A DNA stretch of 64,000 nucleotides from Rhizobium chutanense. Its GTDB lineage: Bacteria > Pseudomonadota > Alphaproteobacteria > Rhizobiales > Rhizobiaceae. The translations under genes and the position numbers were made by a program. The stretch spans positions 186,001-250,000 of the forward strand of contig NZ_NWSV01000003.1 in assembly GCF_002531935.1 (NCBI RefSeq), read 5' to 3'. Below are positions 43,933 through 53,420 of this stretch, piece by piece. Position 1 is the stretch's first letter. Each line of letters opens with the position of its first letter. The notes under the pieces were generated by a model. That model was given only the letters and a program-made list of their open reading frames with translations. It searched no databases and was not told where the DNA came from.

Positions 43933-45195
43933 CTATTGCACGTAACGGCGCAGGAGGAGCGACGCGTTCGTGCCGCCGAACCCGAACGAGTTGGACAGCG
44001 CCACATTGATTTCTCGCTCACGCGCCTTGTGCGGGACAAGATCGATCGCCGTCTCGCGTTCGGGATTGTCGAGATTGAGCGTCGGCGGCGCGACATTGTC
44101 GCGGATGGCAAGCGTGGTGAAGATCGCCTCGATCGCCCCGGCAGCACCGAGAAGATGTCCGGTCGCCGACTTGGTCGAGGACATGGAGATCTTCGACGCC
44201 GCATTGCCGACCAGCCGCTCGACAGCGCCGAGTTCGATCGTGTCGGCCATGGTCGAGGTGCCGTGGGCGTTGATATAGTCGATATCGGCCGGCGTCAGCC
44301 CGGCGCGCTTCAGCGCCATCGCCATGCAGCGGCCGGCGCCCTCGCCGTCTTCGGAGGGTGCCGTGATGTGATAGGCGTCGCCCGACAGCCCGTAGCCGAC
44401 GATTTCCGCATAGATCTTGGCGCCGCGCGCCTTGGCGTGTTCCAGTTCCTCGAGCACGACGATGCCGGCGCCCTCGCCCATGACGAAGCCGTCACGGTCG
44501 CGGTCATAGGGACGCGAAGCCTTCTGCGGATCGTCATTGTGCTGGGTCGACAGCGCCTTGCACGCGGCAAAACCTGCCAGCGAAATGCGGCTGACGGGGG
44601 ATTCCGTGCCGCCGGCGACCATGACATCGGCATCACCCAGCGCGATCAGCCGCGCGGCATCGCCGATCGCATGCGCGCCCGTCGAGCAGGCGGTGACGAC
44701 CGAGTGATTGGGTCCGCGCAGCTTGTGGCGGATCGAGACCTGGCCGGAGACGAGATTGATCAGGCGGCCGGGAATGAAGAAGGGCGAGATGCGGCGCGGG
44801 CCCTTGTCGCGCAGGGTGTAACCTGCCTCGACGATGCCTTCGATGCCGCCGATGCCGGAGCCGATCAGCACGCCGGTGGCGATCTGGTCCTCATCGGTCT
44901 CGGGATGCCAGCCGGCATCGGCGAGCGCCATGTCGGCGGCGGCCATGCCGTAGATGATGAAGGGGTCGACCTTGCGCTGTTCTTTCGGCTCCATCCACTG
45001 ATCGACATTGAAGGTGCCGTCGGTACCGTCGCCGATCGGAATACGGCAGGCGATCTTGGCGGGAAGGTCGTCGACCTCGAATTCGGTGACGAGGCGGGCG
45101 CCGTTCTGGCCGGCAAGCAGCCGGGACCACGTCACCTCGGTTCCGCATCCCAAGGGTGACACCATGCCGGTACCTGTGATGACGACACGTCTCAT
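43933..45195 (-). CDS. fabF: 3-oxoacyl-ACP synthase II
   Basis: FabF elongates acyl-ACP by condensing it with malonyl-ACP. The 420-aa protein starts MRRVVITGTGMVSPLG, has the active-site Cys C170 in VVTACSTGAHAIG, the two catalytic His regions NAHGTSTMADTIE and SATGHLLGAAG, and ends NSFGFGGTNASLLLRR. It lies downstream of acpP, and a terminator between them suggests partial readthrough or separate control. Confidence 0.97.
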   Translation of the reverse strand: MRRVVITGTGMVSPLGCGTEVTWSRLLAGQNGARLVTEFEVDDLPAKIACRIPIGDGTDGTFNVDQWMEPKEQRKVDPFIIYGMAAADMALADAGWHPETDEDQIATGVLIGSGIGGIEGIVEAGYTLRDKGPRRISPFFIPGRLINLVSGQVSIRHKLRGPNHSVVTACSTGAHAIGDAARLIALGDADVMVAGGTESPVSRISLAGFAACKALSTQHNDDPQKASRPYDRDRDGFVMGEGAGIVVLEELEHAKARGAKIYAEIVGYGLSGDAYHITAPSEDGEGAGRCMAMALKRAGLTPADIDYINAHGTSTMADTIELGAVERLVGNAASKISMSSTKSATGHLLGAAGAIEAIFTTLAIRDNVAPPTLNLDNPERETAIDLVPHKAREREINVALSNSFGFGGTNASLLLRRYVQ

Positions 45196-45239
45196 CGCGT
45201 GCTTCCCCCCGTCTCTTATGTTCTATGGAAAAATATGCC

Positions 45240-45276
45240 GAAAAGAAAAGGGCGGACTCCAGGCCCGCCCTTTCTC
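45240..45276 (-). terminator. Terminator after acpP
   Basis: The stem aaagggcgg/ccgcccttt (45247-45255 and 45265-45273) is followed on the minus strand by a long T-rich tract. It lies 13 bp past the acpP stop and upstream of fabF. Confidence 0.85.
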
Positions 45277-45288
45277 AAAATCACAGGA

Positions 45289-45525
45289 TCAGGCCTGGGC
45301 CTTCTCGATAAACTTCACGGCATCGCCGACCGTCAGGATCGAGTCGGCAGCGTCGTCGGGAATTTCAACGCCGAATTCTTCTTCGAAAGCCATGACCAGT
45401 TCGACCGTGTCGAGCGAGTCAGCGCCCAGATCGTCGATAAAGCTGGCGCTCTCGACGACCTTGTCGGCATCGACGCCAAGATGATCAATAACAATTTTCT
45501 TTACGCGTTCTGCGATATCGCTCAT
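45289..45525 (-). CDS. acpP: Acyl carrier protein
   Basis: The 78-aa carrier for fatty acid intermediates. The phosphopantetheine attachment Ser is S37 in [17 protein letters not shown]. It is strongly acidic, as expected. It lies between fabG and fabF, the typical order fabD-fabG-acpP-fabF, but with a 286-bp gap upstream that must hold its own promoter and a terminator downstream, fitting its need for high expression. Confidence 0.98.
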   Translation of the reverse strand: MSDIAERVKKIVIDHLGVDADKVVESASFIDDLGADSLDTVELVMAFEEEFGVEIPDDAADSILTVGDAVKFIEKAQA

Positions 45526-45720
45526 GTCGGTTTCCTCGACCTTATGTCCTGATCGGAATGCCGTTGCGGCACCCCTACCCTGTTTCAGCCTGCGATGTTT
45601 TCAGACATCCTCGGCAAACTCGTTTACCCGGCTTCGGAGATGTCCCAGGCTTGCAAAAAGCCCGCCGGTCCGTCTGCTTTCTCGGGACGACTGTTGACAG
45701 TCATGGCCCGCTTAACATGC

Positions 45721-45750
45721 TTTATGTCTGCCGCAAAGCCAGAAAATCAA
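45721..45750 (-). promoter_or_regulatory. Possible acpP promoter
   Basis: On the minus strand a -35-like TTGATT (45750-45745) and a -10-like CATAAA (45726-45721) are spaced 18 bp apart inside the 286-bp gap upstream of acpP. The fit is fair only, and transcription would start about 190 bp before the coding region. Confidence 0.3.
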
Positions 45751-45811
45751 CGCTTCGTGATTGCTCAACATGCTATTGGCGGAAATATCCCCATGCCGGC
45801 GGTTTGTCGTT

Positions 45812-46549
45812 TCAGATCATCGCCATGCCGCCGTTTACGTGCAGCGTCTGGCCCGTCATATAGGCAGCCTCGGAGGATGCGAGATAAGCGACCGCCGAAG
45901 CAACCTCGCCGCCGGTGCCCATGCGCTTCATCGGGATCGCCCCCATGATCGCTTCCTTCTGCTTGTCGTTCAGCTTGCCGGTCATGGCGCTTTCGATAAA
46001 GCCGGGCGCCACGCAATTGACCGTCACGTTGCGGGTGGCGATTTCCTGCGCGAGCGACTTGGTGAAGCCGATCATGCCGGCCTTGGAGGCGCAGTAATTG
46101 GCCTGCCCCGGATTGCCGGTGACGCCGACGACGGAGGTGATGTTGATGATGCGGCCATAGCGGCGGCGCATCATCGGATGCGTCAATTCGCGCGTCAGGC
46201 GGAAGGTCGAGGTCAGGTTCACTTCGAGAACGGCGTCCCAATCCTCGTCGCTCATGCGCACGAACAGGCCGTCGCGGGTGATGCCTGCATTGTTGACGAG
46301 GATATCGACGCCCTCGAGTTCGGCTTCGGCCTTCTGGCCGAGCGCCTTGACCTCGTCGCGGTCGGAGAGGTTTGCCGGGAAGATCTTGACGCGTTCGCCG
46401 AGTTCGGCCGCCAGCGCTTCCAGCTTCTCGACGCGGGTGCCGTGCAGGCCGACGATGGCGCCCTGCTTATGAAGAAGGCGGGCGATTTCCTCGCCGATAC
46501 CACCCGATGCGCCGGTGACGAGAGCCTTGCGGCCGGAAAGATCGAGCAT
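45812..46549 (-). CDS. fabG: 3-oxoacyl-ACP reductase
   Basis: FabG reduces beta-ketoacyl-ACP with NADPH. The 245-aa SDR has TGASGGIG at 12-19, NNAGITRDGLFVRM, and the catalytic YCASKAGMIGF. The ATG at 46549 gives the standard FabG length and has AAGGA nine bases upstream; an in-frame start ten codons earlier is not needed. It follows fabD by 30 bp. Confidence 0.97.
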   Translation of the reverse strand: MLDLSGRKALVTGASGGIGEEIARLLHKQGAIVGLHGTRVEKLEALAAELGERVKIFPANLSDRDEVKALGQKAEAELEGVDILVNNAGITRDGLFVRMSDEDWDAVLEVNLTSTFRLTRELTHPMMRRRYGRIINITSVVGVTGNPGQANYCASKAGMIGFTKSLAQEIATRNVTVNCVAPGFIESAMTGKLNDKQKEAIMGAIPMKRMGTGGEVASAVAYLASSEAAYMTGQTLHVNGGMAMI

Positions 46550-46579
46550 GGAAGCGTTCCTTATATCTGGAGATAGCAA

Positions 46580-47524
46580 TCAGGCCATGAGGGCGGCAAC
46601 AGTCGCGTCGATATCCGCCGGACCGTTGACCGAGATGCCGGTGATCGTCTTGTCGATGCGGCGGGCAAGGCCGGTCAGCACCTTGCCGGAGCCAAGTTCA
46701 TAAAGCGTCGTCACGCCATTGCCGGCGAACCATTCCACCGTCTCGCGCCAGCGGACCTGGCCGGTCACCTGCTCGACCAGGAGGCCGGCGATCTCGTCGG
46801 CGCCGGTCACCGGGGCCGCGCGGACATTGGCGATCAGGGGCACGACGGGATCGGACTTGGCAACCGTTGCCAGTGCGGCGCGCATGGCCTCGGCCGCAGG
46901 CGCCATCAGCTTGGAATGGAAGGGAGCGGAGACCGGCAACAGGATGGCGCGCTTGGCGCCCTTGTCGGTCGCAAGGCCGGCGGCCTTCTCGACGGCCGCC
47001 TTCTCGCCCGAGATGACGATCTGGCCGCCGCCATTGTCGTTGGCGATCTGGCACGCGCCGATGGCGGCCGCTTCCTCGCAGACGGCAACGACATCGGCAT
47101 GTTCGAGGCCGATGATCGCGGCCATGGCGCCGACGCCGACGGGCACGGCCGCCTGCATGGCATTGCCGCGAATACGCAAGAGCCGCGCCGTATCGGCGAG
47201 CGAAAAGGTGCCGGCGGCGCAGAGTGCCGAATATTCGCCGAGCGAGTGGCCGGCGACGTAGGCGACCTTGGACTTCAGATCCAGCCCCTTGGCTTCGAGA
47301 ACGCGGACGACGGCGATCGAGACGGCCATCAGCGCCGGCTGGGCATTGGCCGTCAGGGTCAAGGTGTCCTCGGGACCGTTGAACATGACGTCCGAAAGCT
47401 TTTCACCGAGCGCCTCATCGACCTCGTCGAAAACGGCACGGGCCTCGGCGAAATTTTCGGCCAAGTCCTTGCCCATGCCGACGGCCTGACTGCCCTGACC
47501 GGGAAAAGTGAAAGCGATGGTCAT
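46580..47524 (-). CDS. fabD: Malonyl-CoA--ACP transacylase
   Basis: FabD loads malonyl onto ACP. The 314-aa protein starts MTIAFTFPGQGSQAVGMG and has the nucleophile S94 in AGHSLGEYSA, with catalytic His later in the chain (PFHSKLM). The ATG at 47524 is set by AGGGA eight bases upstream; in-frame starts at 47530 or earlier are less well placed. It heads the fab run on the minus strand. Confidence 0.97.
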   Translation of the reverse strand: MTIAFTFPGQGSQAVGMGKDLAENFAEARAVFDEVDEALGEKLSDVMFNGPEDTLTLTANAQPALMAVSIAVVRVLEAKGLDLKSKVAYVAGHSLGEYSALCAAGTFSLADTARLLRIRGNAMQAAVPVGVGAMAAIIGLEHADVVAVCEEAAAIGACQIANDNGGGQIVISGEKAAVEKAAGLATDKGAKRAILLPVSAPFHSKLMAPAAEAMRAALATVAKSDPVVPLIANVRAAPVTGADEIAGLLVEQVTGQVRWRETVEWFAGNGVTTLYELGSGKVLTGLARRIDKTITGISVNGPADIDATVAALMA

Positions 47525-47738
47525 GCTCATGTCCCTGGCTCTTGCCCCTGATTGCGCCCCTTGAGGCTGTTTTGCCTCCAATTGACATTCTTTCCGGCAG
47601 AGTCAAGTGGCGGCGCATTCTGCGCAAAGCCTTTCGCACCCGCGCAAAAGCCCGGTTTTTACTCTTGCGCTCTGCCAAATCGAGCCTAGATTTGCGCAAG
47701 GCCCTCCCAGCCAGTCTCCTTACTCCCAAGGTTTTCTG

Positions 47739-48782
47739 ATGAAGTACAATTCGCTAGGCCGCACCGACATTTCCGTTTCAGAGATTTGCCTGGGCACCAT
47801 GACCTGGGGCTCGCAGAACAGCGAAACCGACGCCCATGCGCAGATGGATTACGCTGTCGAAAAGGGCGTCAATTTCTTCGATACCGCCGAACTCTACCCG
47901 ACCACCCCGGTTTCGCCGGAAACACAGGGCTGGACCGAAGACTATATCGGCAGTTGGTTCAAGAAGACCGGCAAGCGAGGCGATATCGTGCTCGCCACCA
48001 AGGTCGCCGGCCGCGGCCGCGACTATATACGCGGCGGCGAAGGGGCGGATGCCAAGAATATCCGCCTGGCGCTCGAAGCCAGCCTGACGCGGCTGAAGAC
48101 CGATTACGTCGACCTCTACCAGATCCATTGGCCGAACCGCGGCCATTTCCATTTCCGCCAGAACTGGGGCTACAACCCGTTCACCCAGGATCGCGACAAG
48201 GCCGTCGCCAACATGCTCGACATCCTGGAAACGCTCGCAGCGCTGGTGAAAGAGGGCAAGATCCGGGCGATCGGCCTTTCCAACGAAACCACCTGGGGCA
48301 TCCAGAAATACCTGACGCTGTCGGAACAGAAGAACCTGCCGCGGGTTGCCAGCGTCCAGAACGAATATAATCTGCTCTACCGGCATTTCGATCTCGACCT
48401 CGCCGAGCTCTCGCATCACGAGGATGTCGGGCTGCTTGCCTATTCGCCGCTCGCCGGCGGCATCCTGACCGGCAAATATGTCGATGGCGGCAGGCCGAAG
48501 GGGTCGCGCGGCTCGATCAACCACGACATCGGCGGCCGCCTGCAGCCGCTGCAGGAACCGGCGACCAAAGCCTATCTGGCGATCGCTCGCAAATATGGCC
48601 TCGACCCGGCGGCAATGGCGCTCGCCTTCTGCCGGTCCAGACCCTTCATGGCCTCGGTCATCATCGGTGCGACATCGATGGAGCAGCTGAAAATCGATAT
48701 CGGCGCGGCCGACCTGACGCTTTCGGGCGAGGTGCTGGCGGAGATCGCCAAGGTGCACCGGCAGTATCCGCTGACTCTGTAA
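47739..48782 (+). CDS. Aldo/keto reductase (Tas-like)
   Basis: A 347-aa NADPH-dependent TIM-barrel oxidoreductase. It starts MKYNSLGRTDISVSEICLG, has FFDTAELYPTTP with the catalytic Tyr, and ATKVAGRGRDYIRGG with the Lys. LYQIHWPNRGHFHFRQNWGY resembles the Tas subgroup. It is divergent from fabD; the substrate is unknown. Confidence 0.92.
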   Translation: MKYNSLGRTDISVSEICLGTMTWGSQNSETDAHAQMDYAVEKGVNFFDTAELYPTTPVSPETQGWTEDYIGSWFKKTGKRGDIVLATKVAGRGRDYIRGGEGADAKNIRLALEASLTRLKTDYVDLYQIHWPNRGHFHFRQNWGYNPFTQDRDKAVANMLDILETLAALVKEGKIRAIGLSNETTWGIQKYLTLSEQKNLPRVASVQNEYNLLYRHFDLDLAELSHHEDVGLLAYSPLAGGILTGKYVDGGRPKGSRGSINHDIGGRLQPLQEPATKAYLAIARKYGLDPAAMALAFCRSRPFMASVIIGATSMEQLKIDIGAADLTLSGEVLAEIAKVHRQYPLTL

Positions 48783-48851
48783 CTCTGTTCCTTTAGAGCA
48801 TATCCGACGCCGGTCACCGGTTTACATCCGGTTTTCGGCGTCCGATTGCGC

Positions 48852-48879
48852 TTGCCTTTGCCCGAAAAATCCGTATAAG
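48852..48879 (+). promoter_or_regulatory. Promoter of the rpsF operon
   Basis: A -35 TTGCCT (48852-48857) and -10 TATAAG (48874-48879) are spaced 16 bp apart. It lies about 220 bp before rpsF and is the best sigma70-type match in the gap. Confidence 0.5.
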
Positions 48880-48885
48880 CCGCCC

Positions 48886-49099
48886 TGTTCGTTAACCCGG
48901 TCTTCTGGCTGGTGGCTGAACGGAGGGCCGGTTTCCATGCGGAAATCGTTCGGAACGGAAGCGTTCCAGCCTCCCGTGTCTCCGCTCTCGACCGTCTCGG
49001 AAAACGCTTTCTTGCCTGGGTCCGCCCAATCAGGAGCAGTCGTTGAGGCTTAGCCGCCGAATATCGGGTTGAACCAAACGCAAGAAAGGCAAAGCTGTC
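48886..49099 (+). promoter_or_regulatory. Long 5' leader of rpsF
   Basis: About 214 bp of G+C-rich, inverted-repeat-rich sequence lies between the predicted start of transcription and rpsF, without a convincing gene. Pieces such as ggaacggaagcgttcc can fold. In many bacteria the S6-S18 complex binds the rpsF leader to control its own operon; whether that motif is present here could not be shown by eye. The rest of the gap (48783-48851) shows only a weak repeat remnant. Confidence 0.4.
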
Positions 49100-49564
49100 A
49101 TGGCTCTTTATGAACATGTATTCCTTGCCCGGCAGGATATTTCCGCTCAGCAGGTCGATGCCCTCGTAGAACAGTACAAGGGTGTGATCGAAGCTAACGG
49201 CGGTAAGGTCGGGCGTATCGAGAACTGGGGCCTCAAGTCCCTCACCTACCGCATCAAGAAGAACCGCAAGGCACACTACGCCCTGATGGACATCGATGCA
49301 CCGGCTGCTGCCGTCCAGGAAATGGAACGTCAGATGCGCATCAGCGAAGACGTTCTTCGCTACATGACGATCGCCGTCGAGAAGCATGAAGAAGGCCCGT
49401 CTGCCATGATGCAGAAGCGCGACCGCGACGACCGCGGCCCGCGCGAAGGTGGCGACCGCGGCCCGCGCCGCGAGTTCGGCGACCGCGGCCCGCGTCCGCC
49501 GCGTGAAGGTGGCTTCGGCGACCGTGAAGACCGTCCGCGCCGTCCGCGCGAAGACCGCGTATAA
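49100..49564 (+). CDS. rpsF: 30S ribosomal protein S6 with a long Arg/Gly/Asp-rich tail
   Basis: S6 binds S18 in the platform of the 30S subunit. The 154-aa protein has the usual fold to about residue 100 ([32 protein letters not shown]). A tail from about 105 to 154 contains three DRGPR and two REGG repeats and is low in complexity. E. coli S6 ends in a short glutamate-tagged tail instead. It is the first gene of the rpsF-rpsR-DUF2232-rplI operon, 14 bp before rpsR. Confidence 0.98.
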   Translation: MALYEHVFLARQDISAQQVDALVEQYKGVIEANGGKVGRIENWGLKSLTYRIKKNRKAHYALMDIDAPAAAVQEMERQMRISEDVLRYMTIAVEKHEEGPSAMMQKRDRDDRGPREGGDRGPRREFGDRGPRPPREGGFGDREDRPRRPREDRV

Positions 49565-49578
49565 GGGAGATCTAAGAT

Positions 49579-49827
49579 ATGTCTGAAACTTCCTCCGCTC
49601 CGGTCCGCCGCCCGTTCCATCGCCGCCGCAAGACCTGCCCGTTCTCCGGCGCCAACGCGCCGCGGATCGACTACAAGGACGTACGCCTGCTGCAGCGCTA
49701 CATTTCCGAGCGCGGCAAGATCGTTCCGTCCCGCATCACGGCTGTTTCCCAGAAGAAGCAGCGCGAACTCGCCCAGGCGATCAAGCGCGCCCGTTTCCTC
49801 GGCCTGCTGCCCTACGTCGTCGCCTGA
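49579..49827 (+). CDS. rpsR: 30S ribosomal protein S18
   Basis: The 82-aa S18 partner of S6, with [20 protein letters not shown] and [20 protein letters not shown], which are standard. It sits between rpsF and a hairpin, with the rest of the operon downstream. Confidence 0.98.
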   Translation: MSETSSAPVRRPFHRRRKTCPFSGANAPRIDYKDVRLLQRYISERGKIVPSRITAVSQKKQRELAQAIKRARFLGLLPYVVA

Positions 49828-49848
49828 TCGGCTGACACGACCAACTCA

Positions 49849-49876
49849 GAGGGAAGGCATTCGTGCCTTCCCTTCT
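49849..49876 (+). terminator. UUCG-loop hairpin after rpsR
   Basis: A 9-bp stem gggaaggca/tgccttccc with a ttcg tetraloop is followed by a T-rich stretch. It probably ends or attenuates the rpsF-rpsR transcript ahead of the membrane protein gene. Confidence 0.7.
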
Positions 49877-49983
49877 CCCTTCCGCGATGGGCGCGGATCG
49901 GAACTCTTAAAACCCATGTTGAGACGTTTCTGAATTCGATTCAGCAACATCCTCTAACTGCTTGATGAAGCAGGACAGCGACC

Positions 49984-50970
49984 TTGAAACGACCGAACCT
50001 TAGAACGCTGCTGATCGGCGCACTCGCCGGACTGACCGCCTTCCTGCTGATGCTGGGGGCGAGCATGCAGCCGTCGTTTTTCAGCGCGCTTCTCTATACG
50101 GCCTCGGCACTGCCGATCCTGATCGTCGGGCTCGGCTGGGGCAATGCCGCCGCGATCGCGGCGGTCGTCATGGCAGCGGCACTTGGCGCGATCGTCATGT
50201 CGCCGTCCTTTGCACTGATCATGACGCTGGTGACGCTGCTGCCGGCCGGCTGGCTCAGCCATCTCGCCAATCTTGCGCGTCCCGCTTCCGAACTCGGCGG
50301 CCCCGACCATCTGCTTGCCTGGTACCCGCTCTCCGATATCCTGTTGCATCTCTGCGGCCTGGTGACACTCGCCGTCATCGTCATCGGCGTGATCATCGGC
50401 TACGGGCCTGCGATCACCGATCAGATCGTCGATCTGCTGATCGCCTCCGTCAAGGAACAGCAACCGGACTTCATGCCCGATCCGGCGGCGACCGCGCAGA
50501 CCAAATCGCTGATCGTGCTGATGCTGCCGGCCGTGCAGGGCGGCATGTGGGTCTCGATGCTGTTTGCCGCCTATTATTTTGCGGTGCGCATCGTCGCCGC
50601 CTCCGGTCTCGGCCTTCGCCCGCGCGAGGACATTCCGTCGTCGCTGCGCATGAACCGCAACTCGATCTTCATCTTCCTCGCCGGGCTTGCCGCCTGCTTC
50701 TTCGGCGGCGTTCCGGCGCTAATCGGTGCGACCGTCATCGGCACTTTCGGCGCCGGCTTCATGCTCTCCGGCTTCGCCTCGCTGCACTTCCGCACGCGCG
50801 GCAAGGACTGGCGTTTGCCGGCCCTCATCCTCAGCTACCTGGCATCGATGCTGATGCTGCTGCCCGCTTTCCTCATCCTCGTTCTCGGTCTCAGCGATAC
50901 GCGTAAAGCGATCGCGCTGACCCCGACGAAAGATGCCGATGCCCCCAAACAATCCGATACGAAAATCTGA
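49984..50970 (+). CDS. DUF2232 family membrane protein
   Basis: A 328-aa inner membrane protein with about eight hydrophobic segments, found between rpsR and rplI in many alphaproteobacteria. The start is TTG at 49984, preceded by AGGACAGC; the next residues KRPNLRTLL give a normal positive N terminus. The role is unknown. It is 157 bp after rpsR and 21 bp before rplI, so it should be co-transcribed with the L9 gene. Confidence 0.85.
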   Translation: MKRPNLRTLLIGALAGLTAFLLMLGASMQPSFFSALLYTASALPILIVGLGWGNAAAIAAVVMAAALGAIVMSPSFALIMTLVTLLPAGWLSHLANLARPASELGGPDHLLAWYPLSDILLHLCGLVTLAVIVIGVIIGYGPAITDQIVDLLIASVKEQQPDFMPDPAATAQTKSLIVLMLPAVQGGMWVSMLFAAYYFAVRIVAASGLGLRPREDIPSSLRMNRNSIFIFLAGLAACFFGGVPALIGATVIGTFGAGFMLSGFASLHFRTRGKDWRLPALILSYLASMLMLLPAFLILVLGLSDTRKAIALTPTKDADAPKQSDTKI

Positions 50971-50991
50971 GACACAAGAAAGGAAAAGAAA

Positions 50992-51570
50992 ATGGACGTC
51001 ATTCTTCTCGAACGCATCTCCAAGCTCGGCCAGATGGGCGAAACCGTAAAGGTTCGCGATGGCTTTGCCCGTAACTACCTGCTGCCGCTCGGCAAGGCGC
51101 TGCGCGCCAACGCCGCCAACAAGGCCCGCTTCGAATCCGAGCGTGCGACGCTCGAAGCCCGCAACCTCGAGCGCAAGTCGGAAGCCCAGAAGGTCGCCGA
51201 CGTTCTCGACGGCAAGTCCTTCATCGTCGTTCGCTCCGCCGGCGAAACCGGCCAGCTTTACGGTTCGGTCGCCGCCCGTGACGTCGTCGAGATTCTCGCC
51301 GCCGAAGGCTTCAACATCGGCCGCAACCAGGTTCACCTGAACACGCCGATCAAGGCGATCGGCCTGCACAAGGTCGAGCTGCAGCTGCATGCCGAAGTCG
51401 AAATCCACGTCGAGCTGAACGTTGCCCGCTCCGCCGAAGAGGCAGAGCGCCAGGCAAAGGGTGAAGAACTCACCTCGGTCGACGCGATTTACGGCGTCGA
51501 CGAAGACGCACTGCGTCCTGAAGACTTCTTCGATCCGGAAGCCGACGGCATCGACGAAGACGAAGCATAA
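50992..51570 (+). CDS. rplI: 50S ribosomal protein L9
   Basis: L9 is a two-domain protein on the 50S surface. The 192-aa product begins [20 protein letters not shown], has the long connecting helix ([20 protein letters not shown]) and the C-terminal RNA-binding domain, then an acidic tail ([20 protein letters not shown]) longer than in E. coli. A terminator follows. Confidence 0.98.
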   Translation: MDVILLERISKLGQMGETVKVRDGFARNYLLPLGKALRANAANKARFESERATLEARNLERKSEAQKVADVLDGKSFIVVRSAGETGQLYGSVAARDVVEILAAEGFNIGRNQVHLNTPIKAIGLHKVELQLHAEVEIHVELNVARSAEEAERQAKGEELTSVDAIYGVDEDALRPEDFFDPEADGIDEDEA

Positions 51571-51596
51571 TTCTCGTCGGAGCGATCCGCGACAGG

Positions 51597-51624
51597 AAGC
51601 CCGGCCATCGTGCCGGGCTTTTTC
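51597..51624 (+). terminator. Terminator after rplI
   Basis: The stem aagcccggc/gccgggctt (51597-51605 and 51612-51620) with a 6-nt loop runs into ttttt. It ends the rpsF-rplI operon. Confidence 0.88.
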
Positions 51625-51893
51625 GTTGGGGATTTTCCGGATGTTTTTGCTGCGAGCCTTATCGCGTCGCGCTAAAATAATGTTCTCCGAAACGGATGGG
51701 CTGAGTCGGCGCCATACCGTGTCGTGCGGGTGACACTGCCAGTATTTCTCCACTGTGTCGCCCAGGACTGTGGAGAAGTCGAACAACGTGCACAGCGTTC
51801 AGGATTTAAACGAAGCGAGCCCCCCCTCCTTTCGCAGCCTCTTGATTTTCGCGTCCGGAATTGCAAATCCGGAACTGGAAAAAGACAGAACGG

Positions 51894-53396
51894 ATGATGA
51901 TGAACGACGCCGCTCGAAAGATTGCAGCTGTTGCTCCGTCGGAGCAGCATTATCGCGAAGCACCCAACAATATCGAAGCCGAGCAGGCACTTCTGGGTGC
52001 GATCCTGATGAACAACGACGCCTATTACCGGGTGTCCGACTTCCTCAAGCCGATCCATCTTTATGAGCCGCTGCACCGGAAGATCTTCGAGGTCGCCGGC
52101 GATATCATCCGCATGGGCAAGATCGCCAATCCGGTGACGATCAAGACCTTCCTGAAGGCCGACGAGAAGGTCGGCGACATGACGGTTTCGCAATATCTGG
52201 CAAGCCTCGTCAGCAACGCCGTCACGGTCATCAATGCCGAGGATTACGGCCGGGCAATCTACGATCTGGCGCTGCGCCGGGCACTGATCACCATCGGCGA
52301 GGACGTCGTCAACATCGCCTATGACGCGCCGCTCGACATGCCGCCGCAGTCGCAGATCGAGGATACGGAGCGCCGCCTTTTCGAACTGGCGGAAAACGGC
52401 CGCTACGACGGCGGCTTCCAGGCCTTCAACGATGCGGTGGCGCTGGCGATCGACATGGCGGCCGTCGCCAAGGAACGTGACGGCGGGCTTTCCGGCATTT
52501 CCACCGGCATCCATTCGCTGGATTCCAAGATGGGCGGCCTGCAGCGTTCGGACTTGATCGTGCTCGCCGGACGCCCCGGCATGGGCAAGACCTCGCTTGC
52601 CACAAACATCGCCTACAATATCGCCGCCGCCTATGAAGGCGAAGTGCAGCCGGACGGCAGCATGAAAGCCAAAAACGGCGGCGTGGTCGGCTTCTATTCA
52701 CTCGAAATGTCGTCCGAACAGCTCGCCACCCGTATCATCTCCGAGCAGACGGAAGTCTCCTCCTCGAAGATCCGCCGCGGCGACATCAACGATGCCGATT
52801 TCGAAAAGCTGGTCGCCTGCTCGATGATGATGCAGAAGGTGCCGCTCTATATCGACCAGACCGGCGGTATCTCGATCGCCCAGCTTTCGGCGCGCGCACG
52901 CCGTCTCAAGCGCCAGCGCGGCCTCGACGTCCTTGTGGTCGACTACATCCAGCTGATGACCGGCTCGGGCAAGTCAAGCGACAACCGTGTGCAGGAAATC
53001 ACCCAGATCACCACGGGCCTCAAGGCGCTCGGCAAGGAGCTCAACGTTCCGATCATCGCGCTCTCGCAGCTTTCGCGTCAGGTCGAAAGCCGCGACGACA
53101 AGCGGCCGCAGCTTTCCGACCTTCGCGAATCCGGCTCGATCGAGCAGGACGCCGACGTCGTGCTCTTCGTGTTCCGTGAGGAATACTACGTCAAAAATTC
53201 GGAGCCGCGCGACATCCAGGATCCGAAATATCCGGAATGGGAAGCGCTGTTCGACAAGGTGAAGGGCACGGCCGACGTCATCATCGCCAAGCAACGCCAT
53301 GGGCCGACAGGCACGGTGAAGCTCGCCTTCCAGTCGGAATTCACCCGCTTCGCCGACCTCGCCGATCCCTCCTTCACCCATTACGAGGAACATTGA
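51894..53396 (+). CDS. dnaB: Replicative DNA helicase DnaB
   Basis: DnaB unwinds DNA ahead of the replisome. The 500-aa protein has the N-terminal helical domain (NIEAEQALLGAILMNNDAYY), Walker A GRPGMGKTSLA, Walker B LDVLVVDYIQLM, and the C-terminal LRESGSIEQDADVVLFVFRE. Three consecutive ATG codons (51894, 51897, 51900) can start it; 51894 is given. It is separated from rplI by a terminator and so has its own promoter in 51625-51893. alr would normally follow, but the azl/araC genes intervene. Confidence 0.96.
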   Translation: MMMNDAARKIAAVAPSEQHYREAPNNIEAEQALLGAILMNNDAYYRVSDFLKPIHLYEPLHRKIFEVAGDIIRMGKIANPVTIKTFLKADEKVGDMTVSQYLASLVSNAVTVINAEDYGRAIYDLALRRALITIGEDVVNIAYDAPLDMPPQSQIEDTERRLFELAENGRYDGGFQAFNDAVALAIDMAAVAKERDGGLSGISTGIHSLDSKMGGLQRSDLIVLAGRPGMGKTSLATNIAYNIAAAYEGEVQPDGSMKAKNGGVVGFYSLEMSSEQLATRIISEQTEVSSSKIRRGDINDADFEKLVACSMMMQKVPLYIDQTGGISIAQLSARARRLKRQRGLDVLVVDYIQLMTGSGKSSDNRVQEITQITTGLKALGKELNVPIIALSQLSRQVESRDDKRPQLSDLRESGSIEQDADVVLFVFREEYYVKNSEPRDIQDPKYPEWEALFDKVKGTADVIIAKQRHGPTGTVKLAFQSEFTRFADLADPSFTHYEEH

Positions 53397-53420
53397 CGCG
53401 GTTTCCCGCGTCGATTTCCC

